Part shown: piece by piece, positions 18,586 to 28,859 of the stretch
How positions within the stretch are numbered: the stretch's first letter is position 1
How the letters are laid out: every line of letters begins with the position of its first letter
Source of the DNA: Mycobacterium vicinigordonae
Lineage (GTDB): Bacteria > Actinomycetota > Actinomycetes > Mycobacteriales > Mycobacteriaceae
DNA length: 64,000 bases
Assembly (NCBI RefSeq): GCF_013466425.1
Contig: NZ_CP059165.1
Span: forward strand, 2,356,001 to 2,420,000
Reading direction: 5' to 3'
Notes under the pieces: generated by a model
The model's database searches: none
Told to the model about the DNA's origin: nothing
Seen by the model: the letters and a program-made list of their open reading frames with translations, nothing else
Made by a program: the position numbers and the translations under genes

Positions 18586-19656
18586 GTGAGCGATATGACA
18601 GATAGCATCAGCAGCCCAGCGGTCCCGACACTGGACGCGACCGACCGCCGGCTACTGCATGCCCTCGGGATCAACTGCCGTGCGTCGTTCCGCCAGATCG
18701 CGGCCGTCCTCGGGGTGTCCGAGCAGACGGCCGCACGTCGGTATCGCAAGCTGCGGGACGGGGGCGTGGTGCGGGTCGTGATGATGCAGGCAACGAATCC
18801 GGCCGATCGCGGACAGCTAGTGCGCCTCGAGGTCGCGGCCCCCGCAGCACGCACGATCGCTGATGTCCTCGCCCGCCGCCCAGACGTCTCCTGGGTGCGA
18901 CTAATGAATGCGGGCACCGAGATCCTGTTCGGCGTTCGGGCCCGAGCCCGCTCCGAACGCGACCTGCTGCTCCTCGATCAGCTGCCGCGCGTCGGCCGGA
19001 TCCTGCGGATTGTCGTCTATTCGGTGCTGCACCATTTCCGAACGCCGGGAGAGGCAGACTGGTCCGGATTTCCGGACCGACTACAGGAACACGAGCGCCG
19101 GCAACTGCACACCGAATTCCCGCCAGATATGCCGACATTGGGCACCAAGCCGTCCGACCGGGCGATCGTCGACGAACTTGCCGACGACGGAAGAGCCAGC
19201 TATGCGCGGCTAGCCCAGGTGAGTGGCATGTCCGAGTCGGCGGTGGCCAGACGCTTGGAGGTGCTGATGAGTGCAGGGGCCCTGTACGGCGATGTCGATA
19301 TCTCTCCGGAACTGTTGGGGTATCCCGCCGGGGCGGCGTTGTTCCTCGAAGTGGCCCCTGCCGCTGTGCCAGCGGTTGGTGCGCTGTTGGCCGGTCATTC
19401 ACAGACGGCGTTCGTCGCCGCCGTGGGTGGCCCGGCGAACCTGATCGCCTCAATCCGGTGCCGCAATGTCGCGGAGATCTACGACTACGTCACTAATACC
19501 ATCGGCGCCCTCGAAGGCGTCAACCGTCTCGAGGTGTCCACGGTGTCGCGCACCATCAAACACGCCCGCACGACCACCGACGAAGACCGCCTCACCGGCA
19601 TCGTCGTGAATCCGCGAAACCGTAGACCAGCCGGTCGCCGTACCATGGCCCCGTGA
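18586..19656 (+). CDS. Lrp/AsnC-family transcriptional regulator with two tandem modules
   Basis: This is a 356-residue protein, about twice the usual Lrp length. Residues about 15-70 form a first winged-helix ([34 protein letters not shown]), and residues about 187-240 a second ([33 protein letters not shown]). Each is followed by an alpha/beta ligand-type region. Translation starts at GTG 18586, or ATG 18595. Its stop overlaps the miaB start as GTGA. It is divergent from the NmrA-like gene and probably regulates it; ligand unknown. Confidence 0.85.
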   Translation: MSDMTDSISSPAVPTLDATDRRLLHALGINCRASFRQIAAVLGVSEQTAARRYRKLRDGGVVRVVMMQATNPADRGQLVRLEVAAPAARTIADVLARRPDVSWVRLMNAGTEILFGVRARARSERDLLLLDQLPRVGRILRIVVYSVLHHFRTPGEADWSGFPDRLQEHERRQLHTEFPPDMPTLGTKPSDRAIVDELADDGRASYARLAQVSGMSESAVARRLEVLMSAGALYGDVDISPELLGYPAGAALFLEVAPAAVPAVGALLAGHSQTAFVAAVGGPANLIASIRCRNVAEIYDYVTNTIGALEGVNRLEVSTVSRTIKHARTTTDEDRLTGIVVNPRNRRPAGRRTMAP

Positions 19657-21227
19657 CTTCGACGGTGACGCCAGACGCAGCAAGTGATGCTGTGGCTGGT
19701 GGGGCGCGCACCTACCAGGTCCGCACCTATGGCTGTCAGATGAACGTCCACGACTCCGAGCGCCTGGCTGGCCTGCTCGAGGCGGCGGGCTACCAGCGCG
19801 CCGTCGACGAGACCGAAGCCGACATCGTCGTCTTCAACACGTGCGCCGTGCGGGAGAACGCCGACAACAAGCTCTACGGAAACCTCAGCCACCTCGCTCC
19901 GCGTAAGCGCAGCAATCCCGACATGCAGATCGCGGTCGGCGGGTGCTTGGCGCAGAAGGACCGCGACACCGTGCTACGCAAGGCGCCGTGGGTCGACGTC
20001 GTCTTCGGGACCCATAACATTGGCTCGCTGCCCACGCTGCTCGAACGCGCCCGGCACAACAACGCGGCCCAGGTGGAGATTGCTGAGGCGTTGCAGGCCT
20101 TCCCGTCATCGCTGCCCAGCGCCCGCGAATCCGCTTACGCCGCATGGGTTTCCATCTCAGTAGGCTGCAACAACAGCTGCACGTTCTGCATCGTCCCGTC
20201 CCTGCGGGGCAAAGAGGTCGACCGCAGCCCAGCCGACATTCTCGCCGAGGTGCGCTCACTGGTTGACGACGGCGTCCTCGAGATAACCCTGCTCGGCCAG
20301 AACGTCAACGCCTACGGCGTTTCATTCGCCGACCCCGCGATGCCTCGCAACCGCGGTGCCTTCGCGGAACTGCTCAAGGCCTGCGGTGATATCGACGGCC
20401 TGGAACGCGTCCGGTTCACCTCCCCGCACCCGGCCGAGTTCACCGACGACGTGATCGAGGCGATGGCGCAGACGCCGAATGTCTGCCCCGCGCTGCACAT
20501 GCCGTTGCAGTCCGGATCGGACCGAATCCTGCGCGCGATGCGCCGCTCTTACCGCGCCGAGCGCTACCTCGGCATCATCGAGCGAGTCAGGGCGGCCATG
20601 CCGCATGCCGCCATCACCACCGACCTGATCGTCGGCTTTCCCGGCGAGACCGAGGAGGATTTTGCGGCCACACTCGACGTCGTGGCCCACGCTCGCTTCG
20701 CCGCGGCGTTCACCTTCCAGTACTCGCAGCGCCCCGGCACCCCGGCCGCTGATCTACCCGATCAGTTGCCGAAAGCCGTTGTGCAGGAACGCTATTTGCG
20801 TCTTGTCGAGCTGCAGGAGCGAATCTCTCTTGAGCACAACCGCGCCACCGTCGGCCGCACCGTCGAACTTCTGGTCGCCACCGGGGAGGGGCGTAAGGAC
20901 GCCAGCACCGCGCGGATGAGTGGCCGGGCGCGTGACGGCAGGCTGGTCCACTTCGCGCCCCGCGACCGGACCGGCACCGCCAACGGCGACCGGGCCGACG
21001 TCGGAACCGGCGACCGGCAAGTGCGTCCCGGCGACATCGTCACCGTCCAGATCACCGACGCAGCACCACACCATCTCATCGCCGATGCGGGCATCCTTAC
21101 CCACCGCCGCACCCGAGCCGGTGACGCGCACGCAGCAGGGCGCAAACCCAGCAGCGGAGTCGGCCTGGGCATGCCCACGATCGGGCTGCCTGCCGTCCCG
21201 ACCCAACCGGTCGGCTGCAGCGGATAG
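19653..21227 (+). CDS. miaB: tRNA-2-methylthio-N6-dimethylallyladenosine synthase MiaB
   Basis: MiaB is a radical-SAM methylthiotransferase that modifies i6A37 of tRNAs made by MiaA, whose gene lies about 4 kb downstream. The N-terminal cluster cysteines are in [15 protein letters not shown] and GGCLAQ. The radical-SAM motif CNNSCTFC is near residues 171-178, and a C-terminal TRAM region follows. The 524-residue length is slightly above the family average because of a low-complexity tail. Its GTG start overlaps the preceding regulator gene by 4 bases. Confidence 0.96.
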   Translation: MTSTVTPDAASDAVAGGARTYQVRTYGCQMNVHDSERLAGLLEAAGYQRAVDETEADIVVFNTCAVRENADNKLYGNLSHLAPRKRSNPDMQIAVGGCLAQKDRDTVLRKAPWVDVVFGTHNIGSLPTLLERARHNNAAQVEIAEALQAFPSSLPSARESAYAAWVSISVGCNNSCTFCIVPSLRGKEVDRSPADILAEVRSLVDDGVLEITLLGQNVNAYGVSFADPAMPRNRGAFAELLKACGDIDGLERVRFTSPHPAEFTDDVIEAMAQTPNVCPALHMPLQSGSDRILRAMRRSYRAERYLGIIERVRAAMPHAAITTDLIVGFPGETEEDFAATLDVVAHARFAAAFTFQYSQRPGTPAADLPDQLPKAVVQERYLRLVELQERISLEHNRATVGRTVELLVATGEGRKDASTARMSGRARDGRLVHFAPRDRTGTANGDRADVGTGDRQVRPGDIVTVQITDAAPHHLIADAGILTHRRTRAGDAHAAGRKPSSGVGLGMPTIGLPAVPTQPVGCSG

Positions 21228-21239
21228 GCTGCAATAGGC

Positions 21240-21854
21240 ATGGACGGAGAGACAGAAGTGGCGGATTTCGACGCCTACCGGTCCGAGATCGAGGCCGCCG
21301 AACGGCGTGTGGCGCGTGAAATTGACCCTGGTGCAAGGGCTCTGGTCGTAGCAATCCTGGTGTTCGTATTGGTGGGGTCGTTCGTGCTGCCGCACACCGG
21401 CAGCGTGCGCGGCTGGGACATGCTGTTCAACACCCATGGCGCGGCCCAAACCGTGGTCGCGCTGCCGTTGCGGGTTTACGCCTGGTTGGCGCTGGTATTC
21501 GGGATTGGTTTCTCGACGCTGGCGCTGCTGACCCGGCGGTGGGCGGTGGCGTGGGTGGCGCTGGCCGGTTCGGCGCTAGCCAGCGGAGCCGGGATGCTGG
21601 CCGTCTGGTCGCGCCAGACGGTGCCACTGGGCCATCCAGGCCCGGGCATCGGTCTGATCGTCTCCTGGATCACGGTGATCCTGCTGAGTTTCCACTGGGC
21701 CCGCGTGGTGTGGCAGCGCACCATCGTGCAACTGGCTGCCGAGCAGGAAAGGCGCCGGGTGGTCGCCGAAGTCGAGTCCAAGACCGTCCTGGGCCGCCCG
21801 CCGGAGCCGGATCCGCCCGCCAGCGCGGTCGACCCCGACCCGGACGACCGCTAA
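21240..21854 (+). CDS. Conserved four-helix membrane protein (Rv2732c-like)
   Basis: This is a 204-residue protein. A short acidic N-terminus is followed by four hydrophobic segments (VVAILVFVLVGSFVL, VYAWLALVFGIGFSTLALL, WVALAGSALASGAGML, GLIVSWITVILLSFHW) and a charged, Pro-rich tail. No catalytic motif is seen. It follows miaB after 12 bases, so it is likely co-transcribed; its function is unknown. Confidence 0.85.
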   Translation: MDGETEVADFDAYRSEIEAAERRVAREIDPGARALVVAILVFVLVGSFVLPHTGSVRGWDMLFNTHGAAQTVVALPLRVYAWLALVFGIGFSTLALLTRRWAVAWVALAGSALASGAGMLAVWSRQTVPLGHPGPGIGLIVSWITVILLSFHWARVVWQRTIVQLAAEQERRRVVAEVESKTVLGRPPEPDPPASAVDPDPDDR

Positions 21855-21867
21855 GACGGAACGACCG

Positions 21868-23253
21868 CTACGACCTGCGCGTCAGCGCCTTCGCGGCGGC
21901 GTCAGCCCACTGCCGCCACTGCTCGGCGTTCGCCTTGGCCTGTTCGGCTTCCTTCGTCTTGCCTGCGGCTTCGGCCTTCGCTGCCTGCTGTTCGTACTGC
22001 TCGGCGCGCGACCGGAACTGCTCGGCGCGGGCCTGTGCCTGGGGGTCGGCCCAGTCCGACTCGCCGGCGTCGCGCACCTTCTTCTCAATCGTCCGCAGCC
22101 GCCGTTCCAGATCAGCCGACCGTTCCCGCGGCACCTTGCCGATCGCATCCCACTTGTCCGCGATCGTGCGGAGCGCGGCGCGCGCCGCGTCGTGGTTGCT
22201 GGTGTCGATCTTCTCCGCCTCAGCCAACAGGGCTTCTTTGGCAGCAGCATTGGCTCGTTGCTCGGCATCTTTTTCCGCCGTGACGGCGTTACGTGCCTTG
22301 AAGAACGTGTCCTGAGCAGCCTTGAACCTGCGCCACAGCGCGTCGTCGACGTCCTTGCTCGCGCGTCCCGCCGCCTTCCATTCCGTCAACAGCTTGCGGA
22401 ACTCGGCGCTGGTAGCTGTCCAGTCCGTCGAATCGGACAGCGCTTCGGCACGCTCGCACAGCCGCTCCTTGGACTGGCGGATGCCCGATCGTTCCCGGTC
22501 CAGCTCGGCAAAGTGGGAACCGCGCCGCCGGTTGAAGGTCTCTCGGGCGGTGGAGTAGCGCTTCCACAACGCGTCGTCGACCTTGCGGTCCAGGCCGCTG
22601 ATCGTCTTCCACTCGTCGAGGATGGCCCGCAGGCGGTCGCCGGCGACCTTCCAATGCGTCGAGTTGGCGGCCAGATCCTCCGCTTCGGCGGCGAGCGCCT
22701 CCTTGCGCGCGGTCTGGGAGATCCGATGTTCTTCACGCCTGGACCGATGGGCCGTCACATACACATCAATGCGCGCCTGAATATCGTCAAGCCGGCGGGC
22801 GATCGCATCCACATCGCCCAGCACCGCCGCTGTCGGCAACGTCTCGGCTAAAGCCGCCGCGTTGGCGTTGATCTTGCGCGGATCACCGGTCCCGGACACC
22901 AGCCGCTCTTCCATCAGCGTGACCTCGGTGCTGAGGTCATCGAAACGCCGCCCGAAATGCGAAAACGCGGCTTCCGGGTCACCGGCCTGCCACGAGCCGA
23001 CGACGCGCTCACCGGACGCGCTGATCAACCACACGGTCCCGTCGTCGTCGACCCGTCCGAACTTGTGCGGATCGCTGGGCGGGTTCTTCGACACATGGTG
23101 GGCGACCGGTGGCCGAGCGCCCGCCGCAGATCCCGGCGCCGGACCGGGGCGAGGCCCGGGGCGCGGACCCGGACGTGGGCCAGGTACCGGCCTGGCGGGT
23201 GTTTCACTGATCGACTGTGCTGTGTCGTTGCCGCTGGGCTGGTCACCCGTCAT
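21868..23253 (-). CDS. DUF349 domain coiled-coil protein (Rv2731-like)
   Basis: This is a 461-residue protein. A Pro/Gly/Arg repeat tract ([13 protein letters not shown]) lies at about residues 20-45. DUF349 repeats rich in Trp, Lys and Glu follow (W K x xSG.. [21 protein letters not shown]), with long coiled coils to the end. The function of the family is unknown; RNA- or ribosome-associated roles have been proposed for relatives. ATG 23253 has a ribosome binding site (GGAGAAGGA) and begins with MTGDQPS, similar to the M. tuberculosis protein. Confidence 0.87.
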   Translation of the reverse strand: MTGDQPSGNDTAQSISETPARPVPGPRPGPRPGPRPGPAPGSAAGARPPVAHHVSKNPPSDPHKFGRVDDDGTVWLISASGERVVGSWQAGDPEAAFSHFGRRFDDLSTEVTLMEERLVSGTGDPRKINANAAALAETLPTAAVLGDVDAIARRLDDIQARIDVYVTAHRSRREEHRISQTARKEALAAEAEDLAANSTHWKVAGDRLRAILDEWKTISGLDRKVDDALWKRYSTARETFNRRRGSHFAELDRERSGIRQSKERLCERAEALSDSTDWTATSAEFRKLLTEWKAAGRASKDVDDALWRRFKAAQDTFFKARNAVTAEKDAEQRANAAAKEALLAEAEKIDTSNHDAARAALRTIADKWDAIGKVPRERSADLERRLRTIEKKVRDAGESDWADPQAQARAEQFRSRAEQYEQQAAKAEAAGKTKEAEQAKANAEQWRQWADAAAKALTRRS

Positions 23254-23771
23254 TGCGCTCGTCCTATCCTTCTCCGTCACGCGGTCGCGATCCCGCGCAG
23301 CTGCCGCGCGAAGCGGCACCCAAACGGTCGACAGCTCGAGTCTGACGACCGGATTCCCACAAACTATTCAAGCAGTTTGGCAGGCGGTGCGCGGCCACCT
23401 TCCGGCACCGATGCTTTCAAGCGGGTGTGATTACGGGCGACGGGGGAGCGTAACGAATCGGTTCCCGTTGGATTGCGCCCGTCGGCGGCCTCGCCCGGCC
23501 GGGTACCGTAACGGTGGATGTTTCTGGGCTCGAACCACAGCTGCTACACAGCCGGCCCTGGGTGGGGCTCAGTTTCATGAGCAAGGCTCTTGGGTCGGAG
23601 GCAACACGTTCGGGAGGCTTCGAAAAGCGCGAAACGAGTTAGCAACCGGCTAAAGCACTGTCCAGAGTGTATGCAGGGCCATACAGTATTCAGTGAACCG
23701 CCAGCGAACATCAGGTGTACGCAGACCTGGCCGGGGGACGCTGGCGGCGAAGTTGGGAATGAGGGTCACCC
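23254..23771. other. 518-base intergenic region between divergent genes
   Basis: No convincing gene is visible. It holds the promoters of the DUF349 gene (minus) and the DMT-like permease gene (plus), and a palindrome at 23668-23685. A TACCGT -10-like element at 23504-23509 sits just before two short overlapping reading frames (GTG 23514, 42 codons; ATG 23518, 20 codons). These are listed only as possibilities. Confidence 0.5.
23668..23685. promoter_or_regulatory. Inverted repeat TGTATG-N6-CATACA
   Basis: Perfect 6-base arms surround CAGGGC, 86 bases upstream of the permease start. It could be an operator or a 5'-leader hairpin. No regulator can be assigned. Confidence 0.4.
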
Positions 23772-24767
23772 ATGTCAATGGTTGGTATCGCCGGGATCAT
23801 CGCCCTGATCGCGGCGCTGGCCTCGGCGACCGGCGACGTGATCCGTCAGCGCTCGGCGCACGAGATCACCGACGAACAGGTCGGCCATCTCAAGCTCTTC
23901 GGTATGTCCCTGCGCGACGCCCGTTGGTGGACGGGTGGGCTCTGCGCGATCCTCAACTACAGCCTGCAAGCAGTGGCGCTGATCTGGGCGTCGGTGATGC
24001 TGGTGACCGCCCTGCAGGTGACGGCGCTGCTCTTTGCCTTGCCCATCTACGCACGCCTGACGCATCATCGGATCACCCGCTCGGAGTGGACTTGGGCGGT
24101 CGTGCTGGCCGCATCCCTGGCGGTGGTTATCACGGTGGGCGATCCGACGGCCGGTCATGACCGGGCGCCGCTGTCTACGTGGCTGATCGTGGCCCTGGTG
24201 ATGGGGCCCTTGCTGGTGTCCTGTGTGATCGCGGCAAAGGTGTGGTCAGGGCGTCCGCAGGCGGCGGTCCTGCTGGCGTTCGTCGCAGGTTCCTCACTGG
24301 CCCTGTTCGCCGTGCTGACCAAGGGTGTGGTCGACGTGCTGCACACGCGCGGCTTCGTGGCCGCCGTAACCGCACCGGAGTTCGTTCCCTGGCTGGTCAT
24401 GATGTTGTGCGGAATGATCTTCCAGCAGTCGGCCTTCCGCGCCGGCGCGTTGACGGCGTCATTGCCCACGATGACGGTAGCCAAGCCCGTGGTCGCCACG
24501 GTGCTAGGTATCACCGTCCTGGGCGAGACACTGCTCGCCGACGGTTTCGAATGGGTCGGGTTAGGTGCGGCGGTCGCCATGGTGATCGCCGCGACCGTGG
24601 CACTGGCTCGTGGCGAAGCCGCCACGATTGAAGCAGAAGCAGAAGCAGAAGCAGAAGCAGAAGCAGAAGCAGAAGCCGAGGCCGAGGCCCACGGCGATCC
24701 GGCGCAATCCTCCACCGCCCCGGCGATCGTGGCCGAGGGCTCGGGGTGGCGGCCGTCCACCGGGTAG
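23772..24767 (+). CDS. Integral membrane protein, DMT-superfamily-like (Rv2729c-like)
   Basis: This is a 331-residue protein with about nine or ten hydrophobic segments arranged like drug/metabolite transporters (EamA-type two-fold repeat: IIALIAALASATGDVIRQ near the start, AGALTASLPTMTVAKPVVATVLG in the second half). The substrate is unknown. The cytoplasmic tail contains an (EA) run encoded by a near-perfect hexanucleotide repeat. ATG 23772 is preceded by GAGGGT. The downstream dioxygenase-like gene begins 23 bases later. Confidence 0.83.
   Translation: MSMVGIAGIIALIAALASATGDVIRQRSAHEITDEQVGHLKLFGMSLRDARWWTGGLCAILNYSLQAVALIWASVMLVTALQVTALLFALPIYARLTHHRITRSEWTWAVVLAASLAVVITVGDPTAGHDRAPLSTWLIVALVMGPLLVSCVIAAKVWSGRPQAAVLLAFVAGSSLALFAVLTKGVVDVLHTRGFVAAVTAPEFVPWLVMMLCGMIFQQSAFRAGALTASLPTMTVAKPVVATVLGITVLGETLLADGFEWVGLGAAVAMVIAATVALARGEAATIEAEAEAEAEAEAEAEAEAEAHGDPAQSSTAPAIVAEGSGWRPSTG
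24630..24671 (+). repeat. Hexanucleotide tandem repeat (GAAGCA)7 inside a coding region
   Basis: Seven perfect GAAGCA units are followed by degenerate GAAGCC, GAGGCC and GAGGCC units. Together they encode ten or so Glu-Ala pairs in the C-terminal tail of the DMT-like protein. The 6-base unit means slippage changes length without shifting frame. The AG-rich composition contrasts with the GC-rich surroundings. Confidence 0.9.
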
Positions 24768-24790
24768 CGCCCAGAAGCTAGTTTTGTGGC

Positions 24791-25474
24791 GTGTTGAGCG
24801 CGATCGCGATCATCCCGTCCGCGCCGGTGCTCGTTCCCGAACTCGCCGGTACGGCCGCCGCCGAGACGCGGGAACTGCGGACGGCAATGCTGGACGCCGC
24901 CGCCACCTTGCCAGCGCGCTGGATCGGGTTAGGCATCGCAGGTGTGGATGCGACCCTGGGCCCCGATTGTGCCGGTACCCTCGCGGGATTCGGCGTCGAC
25001 GTGCCGGTTGCTCTCACGCCAGGCATCACGTCGCAAACGGAACTGCCGTTGTGCGCGTTGATGGCCGGGTGGGTTCGTGGCCAGGCCTGCCCGGACGGCA
25101 GTGTGCAAGTGCGGGCATATGCCGCCGACCGAACCGCCGCCGATGCCCTCGCGCTCGGCCGCCGGTTGCGCGCCGAGATCGACCGCGAACCCGAGTCGTT
25201 CGGCGTGCTGGTCGTCGCCGACGGCGTCAATACCCTGACACCGAGCGCACCCGGGGGCTACGACCCCAGCGGCGCCGATGCGCAACTGGCCCTCGATAAC
25301 GCGCTCGCCACCGGTGACACCGACGCACTGACTCGGCTGCCGGACCCGGTCCGGGGCCGGGTCGCCTTCCAGGTGCTGGCCGGCCTGGCCGAACCCGGGC
25401 CTCGATCGACCAAAGAGCTCTACCGTGGGGCGCCGTACGGGGTGGGTTACTTCGCCGGTGTCTGGCAACCGTGA
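24791..25474 (+). CDS. Class III extradiol dioxygenase-like protein (Rv2728c-like)
   Basis: This 227-residue protein resembles the LigB/MEMO fold ([47 protein letters not shown]). The usual metal-binding histidines are not evident, so it may not be an active oxygenase. It overlaps miaA by GTGA, and the chain with dapF and hflX suggests an operon. Start GTG 24791. Confidence 0.82.
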   Translation: MLSAIAIIPSAPVLVPELAGTAAAETRELRTAMLDAAATLPARWIGLGIAGVDATLGPDCAGTLAGFGVDVPVALTPGITSQTELPLCALMAGWVRGQACPDGSVQVRAYAADRTAADALALGRRLRAEIDREPESFGVLVVADGVNTLTPSAPGGYDPSGADAQLALDNALATGDTDALTRLPDPVRGRVAFQVLAGLAEPGPRSTKELYRGAPYGVGYFAGVWQP

Positions 25475-26391
25475 GGCCGCTGGCGATCATCGGTCCGACC
25501 GGCACCGGCAAATCGCAACTGGCACTCGACATCGCGGACCGGCTGGGTGGGCAGACAGAAATCGTCAACGCCGATGCGATGCAGCTCTACCGCGGCATGG
25601 ACATCGGGACCGCCAAGTTGCCCATCGCCCAGCGTCGCGGCATCCCGCACCATCAGCTCGACGTCCTCGATGTCACCGAAACCGCCACCGTTGCCCGCTA
25701 TCAGCAGGCGGCCATCGCCGACATCGAAGCGATCGCAGCCCGTGGCGCACTACCGGTCGTGGTCGGCGGGTCGATGCTCTACATCCAGTCGCTACTGGAC
25801 GAGTGGTCATTCCCGGCAACCGATCCCGCCGTGCGGGCCCGATGGGAGCAGCGCCTGGCTGAGGTCGGGGTGAGTCGGCTGCACGAGGAGTTGGCACGCC
25901 GGGATCCGGCTGCGGCCGCCGCGATCCTGCCTACCGACGGGCGGCGCACGGTGCGGGCGTTGGAGGTCATCGAGCTCACCGGGCGGCCGTTCGCCGCCTC
26001 CGCGCCGCAGATCGGCGCCCCGCGCTGGGGCACTGCCATCGTCGGGCTGGATTGCGACACAACGGTTCTCGACGAGTGGTTGGTGCGGCGCACCGAGCGG
26101 ATGTTCGACGAAGGATTGGTCGACGAGGTACGGATGCTGCTGGGGCGCGGGCTGCGCGACGGCGTCACCGCTGCCCGTGCGCTGGGTTACGCGCAGGTGA
26201 TCGCGGCACTGGACGCCGGCGGCACGGCCGAGTTGCTCGATGCCGCGCGGCAGCAGACCTTCTTCGGCACCCGACGCTATGTACGACGGCAGCGATCCTG
26301 GTTCCGCCGGGACCACCGGGTGCGTTGGATCGATGCGACGGCGGCAGACGTCGTGGACAGAGCTCTACAAGCGTGGCGGCAAGTAGGCTGA
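25471..26391 (+). CDS. miaA: tRNA dimethylallyltransferase MiaA
   Basis: MiaA adds a dimethylallyl group to A37 of tRNAs reading UNN codons, giving the substrate for MiaB. The 306-residue protein starts with the P-loop GPTGTGKS (about residues 8-15), followed by [17 protein letters not shown] and the tRNA-binding/DxQ region ([19 protein letters not shown]). GTG 25471 overlaps the preceding stop by 4 bases, implying translational coupling. dapF starts 4 bases after its end. Confidence 0.97.
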   Translation: MRPLAIIGPTGTGKSQLALDIADRLGGQTEIVNADAMQLYRGMDIGTAKLPIAQRRGIPHHQLDVLDVTETATVARYQQAAIADIEAIAARGALPVVVGGSMLYIQSLLDEWSFPATDPAVRARWEQRLAEVGVSRLHEELARRDPAAAAAILPTDGRRTVRALEVIELTGRPFAASAPQIGAPRWGTAIVGLDCDTTVLDEWLVRRTERMFDEGLVDEVRMLLGRGLRDGVTAARALGYAQVIAALDAGGTAELLDAARQQTFFGTRRYVRRQRSWFRRDHRVRWIDATAADVVDRALQAWRQVG

Positions 26392-26395
26392 TTTC

Positions 26396-27265
26396 GTGTT
26401 TTTCGCCAAGGGCCACGGCACCCAGAACGACTTCGTGCTGCTGCCCGATGTGGATTGCCGAATCGCCTTGCCCGCGGCCAAGGTTGCCGCGTTGTGCGAT
26501 CGGCGCCGCGGCCTGGGCGCCGACGGTGTCCTGCGGGTCACCACCGCTGCCGCCGCGCTGGCCGGCGGCGTGCTCGATCGCCTGCCCGACGGCGTGCGGC
26601 CCGACGACTGGTTCATGGATTACCGCAACGCTGATGGCTCGACCGCGCAGATGTGCGGCAACGGCGTGCGGGTGTTCGCCCACTACCTGCGCGTCAGCGG
26701 GCTGGAGGCACGCGACGAGTTTGTGGTCGGATCCCTTGCCGGTCCGCGGCAGGTGACGCTGCATCACGTCGACCCGACCAACGCCGACGTCGCCGTCGAC
26801 ATGGGCAAGGCGAACAAACTGGGCAGCGGCGAAGCGATCATCGGTGGCAGGCGGTTCGCCGGCGTTGCCGTCGACGTGGGCAATCCGCACCTGGCGTGCG
26901 TCGATCCGCAGCTGACTCCCGCAGCACTCGCCGCGCTGGATGTCGCCGCGCCGGTCAGCTTCGATGCCCAGCAGTTCCCCGACGGCGTCAACGTTGAGGT
27001 TCTCACTGCACTCGCCGACGGCGAGGTCACCATGCGCGTGCACGAACGCGGCGTCGGCGAAACCCGGTCGTGTGGCACCGGGACGGTGGCGGCCGCCGTC
27101 GCGGCGCTAGCCGCCGCGGGCGCCGAGACCGGGACGCTCACCGTGCACGTTCCCGGTGGCGACGTCGTCGTCACTATCGCCGACGCCACCAGCGTGCTGC
27201 GTGGCCCCTCGGTTCTGGTGGCGCGCGGTGAACTCGCCGACACCTGGTGGGACTCGCTGGCCTGA
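26396..27265 (+). CDS. dapF: Diaminopimelate epimerase
   Basis: DapF converts LL- to meso-diaminopimelate for peptidoglycan and lysine. The 289-residue protein has both active-site cysteines in their motifs, MCGNGVRVF (about residue 86) and [11 protein letters not shown] (about residue 226). Start GTG 26396 gives [12 protein letters not shown], the usual family N-terminus. It lies in the miaA-dapF-hflX chain. Confidence 0.97.
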   Translation: MFFAKGHGTQNDFVLLPDVDCRIALPAAKVAALCDRRRGLGADGVLRVTTAAAALAGGVLDRLPDGVRPDDWFMDYRNADGSTAQMCGNGVRVFAHYLRVSGLEARDEFVVGSLAGPRQVTLHHVDPTNADVAVDMGKANKLGSGEAIIGGRRFAGVAVDVGNPHLACVDPQLTPAALAALDVAAPVSFDAQQFPDGVNVEVLTALADGEVTMRVHERGVGETRSCGTGTVAAAVAALAAAGAETGTLTVHVPGGDVVVTIADATSVLRGPSVLVARGELADTWWDSLA

Positions 27266-27312
27266 TATTCAGGTGCGTCACCGCCCATGACGTGCCACCA
27301 TCGAAAGCGCTT

Positions 27313-28743
27313 ATGAATTATCCAGATTCGCCCGAAGCGGGCACCCCGGAATCCACGCCGAGCCTTGGTGAGCTCGCGCTCGACGACCGATCCGCACTTC
27401 GGCGTGTTGCGGGGCTGTCGACCGAACTCACCGACATCTCCGAGGTCGAGTACCGGCAGCTGCGGCTGGAACGGGTGGTGCTAGTCGGCGTGTGGACCGA
27501 CGGCAGTGCCGCGGACAACCAGGCCAGCATGGAGGAGTTGGCGGCGCTGGCCGAAACGGCCGGCTCCGAAGTACTCGAAGGTCTCATCCAGCGCCGCGAC
27601 CGCCCCGACCCGGCCACCTACATCGGCTCGGGTAAGGCCCAGGAGCTGCGCGAGGTGGTGCTCGCCACCGGCGCCGACACGGTCATCTGCGACGGCGAGC
27701 TGTCCCCGGCGCAGCTGACCGCGCTGGAAAAGGCCGTCAAGGTCAAGGTCGTTGACCGAACCGCGCTGATCCTCGACATTTTCGCCCAGCACGCGACGAG
27801 TCGGGAAGGCAAGGCGCAAGTGGCGCTGGCCCAGATGGAATACATGCTGCCGCGGCTACGCGGCTGGGGTGAGTCGATGTCGCGGCAGGCCGGCGGTCGC
27901 GCCGGCGGTAGCGGCGGTGGAGTGGGCCTGCGCGGGCCGGGTGAAACCAAGATCGAAACCGATCGGCGCCGCATCCGTGAACGCATGTCCAAGCTGCGCC
28001 GTGACATCAAGGCCATGAAACAGGTCCGCGACACCCAGCGCAGTCGCCGTCTGCACGCCGACATGGCTTCGATTGCCATCGTCGGCTACACCAATGCGGG
28101 CAAGTCGAGCCTGCTCAACGCATTGACCGGTGCGGGAGTGCTGGTCCAGGACGCGCTGTTCGCGACGCTGGAGCCCACCACCCGGCGCGCCGAGTTCGAG
28201 GACGGCCGTCCGTTTGTGCTCACCGACACCGTCGGGTTCGTACGCCACCTGCCGACTCAGCTGGTCGAGGCATTCCGCTCCACCTTGGAGGAGGTGGTCG
28301 ACGCGGACCTTCTCTTACATGTGGTCGACGGTTCCGACATCAACCCGCTGGCCCAGATCAGCGCGGTCCGGCAGGTGATCTCCGACGTCATCGCCGACCA
28401 CGACACCGCTGCTCCACCGGAATTGGTTGTGGTGAACAAGGTGGACGCGGCGAGTGATCTGATGCTGGCCAAGTTGCGTCACGAACTGCCCGGCGCGGTC
28501 TTCGTCTCAGCGCGCACCGGGGAGGGCGTCGACGCGCTACGCCGGCGCATGGCTGAACTTGCCACCCCGACCGACACAGCGGTCGACGTGGTGATTCCCT
28601 ACCACCGCGGCGACCTGGTGGCGCGGCTGCACGCCGAGGGCCGGGTGCAGCAGGCAGAACATCAGGCGGACGGCACTTGGATCAAGGCCCGGGTGCCGGT
28701 GGCGCTGGCCGCCACGCTGCGCGATTTCGGTCGCGGGGCCTGA
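27313..28743 (+). CDS. hflX: GTPase HflX
   Basis: HflX is a ribosome-associated GTPase that splits stalled or hibernating ribosomes. The 476-residue protein has the N-terminal HflX domain (RRDRPDPATYIGSGKAQELR), a Gly-rich linker (GGRAGGSGGGVGLRGPG) and the G domain with GYTNAGKS (about residue 258), DTVGFV and VVNKVD. I chose ATG 27313 (MNYPDSPEAGTPE), which aligns with the M. tuberculosis start; an upstream in-frame codon at 27247 would lie inside dapF. Confidence 0.95.
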   Translation: MNYPDSPEAGTPESTPSLGELALDDRSALRRVAGLSTELTDISEVEYRQLRLERVVLVGVWTDGSAADNQASMEELAALAETAGSEVLEGLIQRRDRPDPATYIGSGKAQELREVVLATGADTVICDGELSPAQLTALEKAVKVKVVDRTALILDIFAQHATSREGKAQVALAQMEYMLPRLRGWGESMSRQAGGRAGGSGGGVGLRGPGETKIETDRRRIRERMSKLRRDIKAMKQVRDTQRSRRLHADMASIAIVGYTNAGKSSLLNALTGAGVLVQDALFATLEPTTRRAEFEDGRPFVLTDTVGFVRHLPTQLVEAFRSTLEEVVDADLLLHVVDGSDINPLAQISAVRQVISDVIADHDTAAPPELVVVNKVDAASDLMLAKLRHELPGAVFVSARTGEGVDALRRRMAELATPTDTAVDVVIPYHRGDLVARLHAEGRVQQAEHQADGTWIKARVPVALAATLRDFGRGA

Positions 28744-28791
28744 CCCGCTCCGAGGTGGGTAGCCGGCGGCTCCCGCCCCTGCTTACCGCCG

Positions 28792-28809
28792 ACCAACCGC
28801 CCGGTTGGT
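28792..28809. promoter_or_regulatory. Perfect 8-base-arm palindrome upstream of fadE20, candidate TetR-type operator
   Basis: ACCAACCGCCCGGTTGGT has 8-base arms around CC. A -10-like TATGTT (28811-28816) follows at once, so a bound protein would block the promoter. fadE20 starts 51 bases downstream. TetR-family repressors of fatty-acid genes use dyads of this type; the regulator is not identifiable here. Confidence 0.65.
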
Positions 28810-28859
28810 ATATGTTGGTGGCAAGTCTGTCAGTTCTTCGATAGCCGGAGGTCGCACGC

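Noticed and set aside
22862..23653. A 263-codon plus-strand reading frame across the DUF349 start and the intergenic gap
   Set aside because: Composition is Arg/Pro/Ser-biased with no motif. Most of it is antisense to the DUF349 gene.
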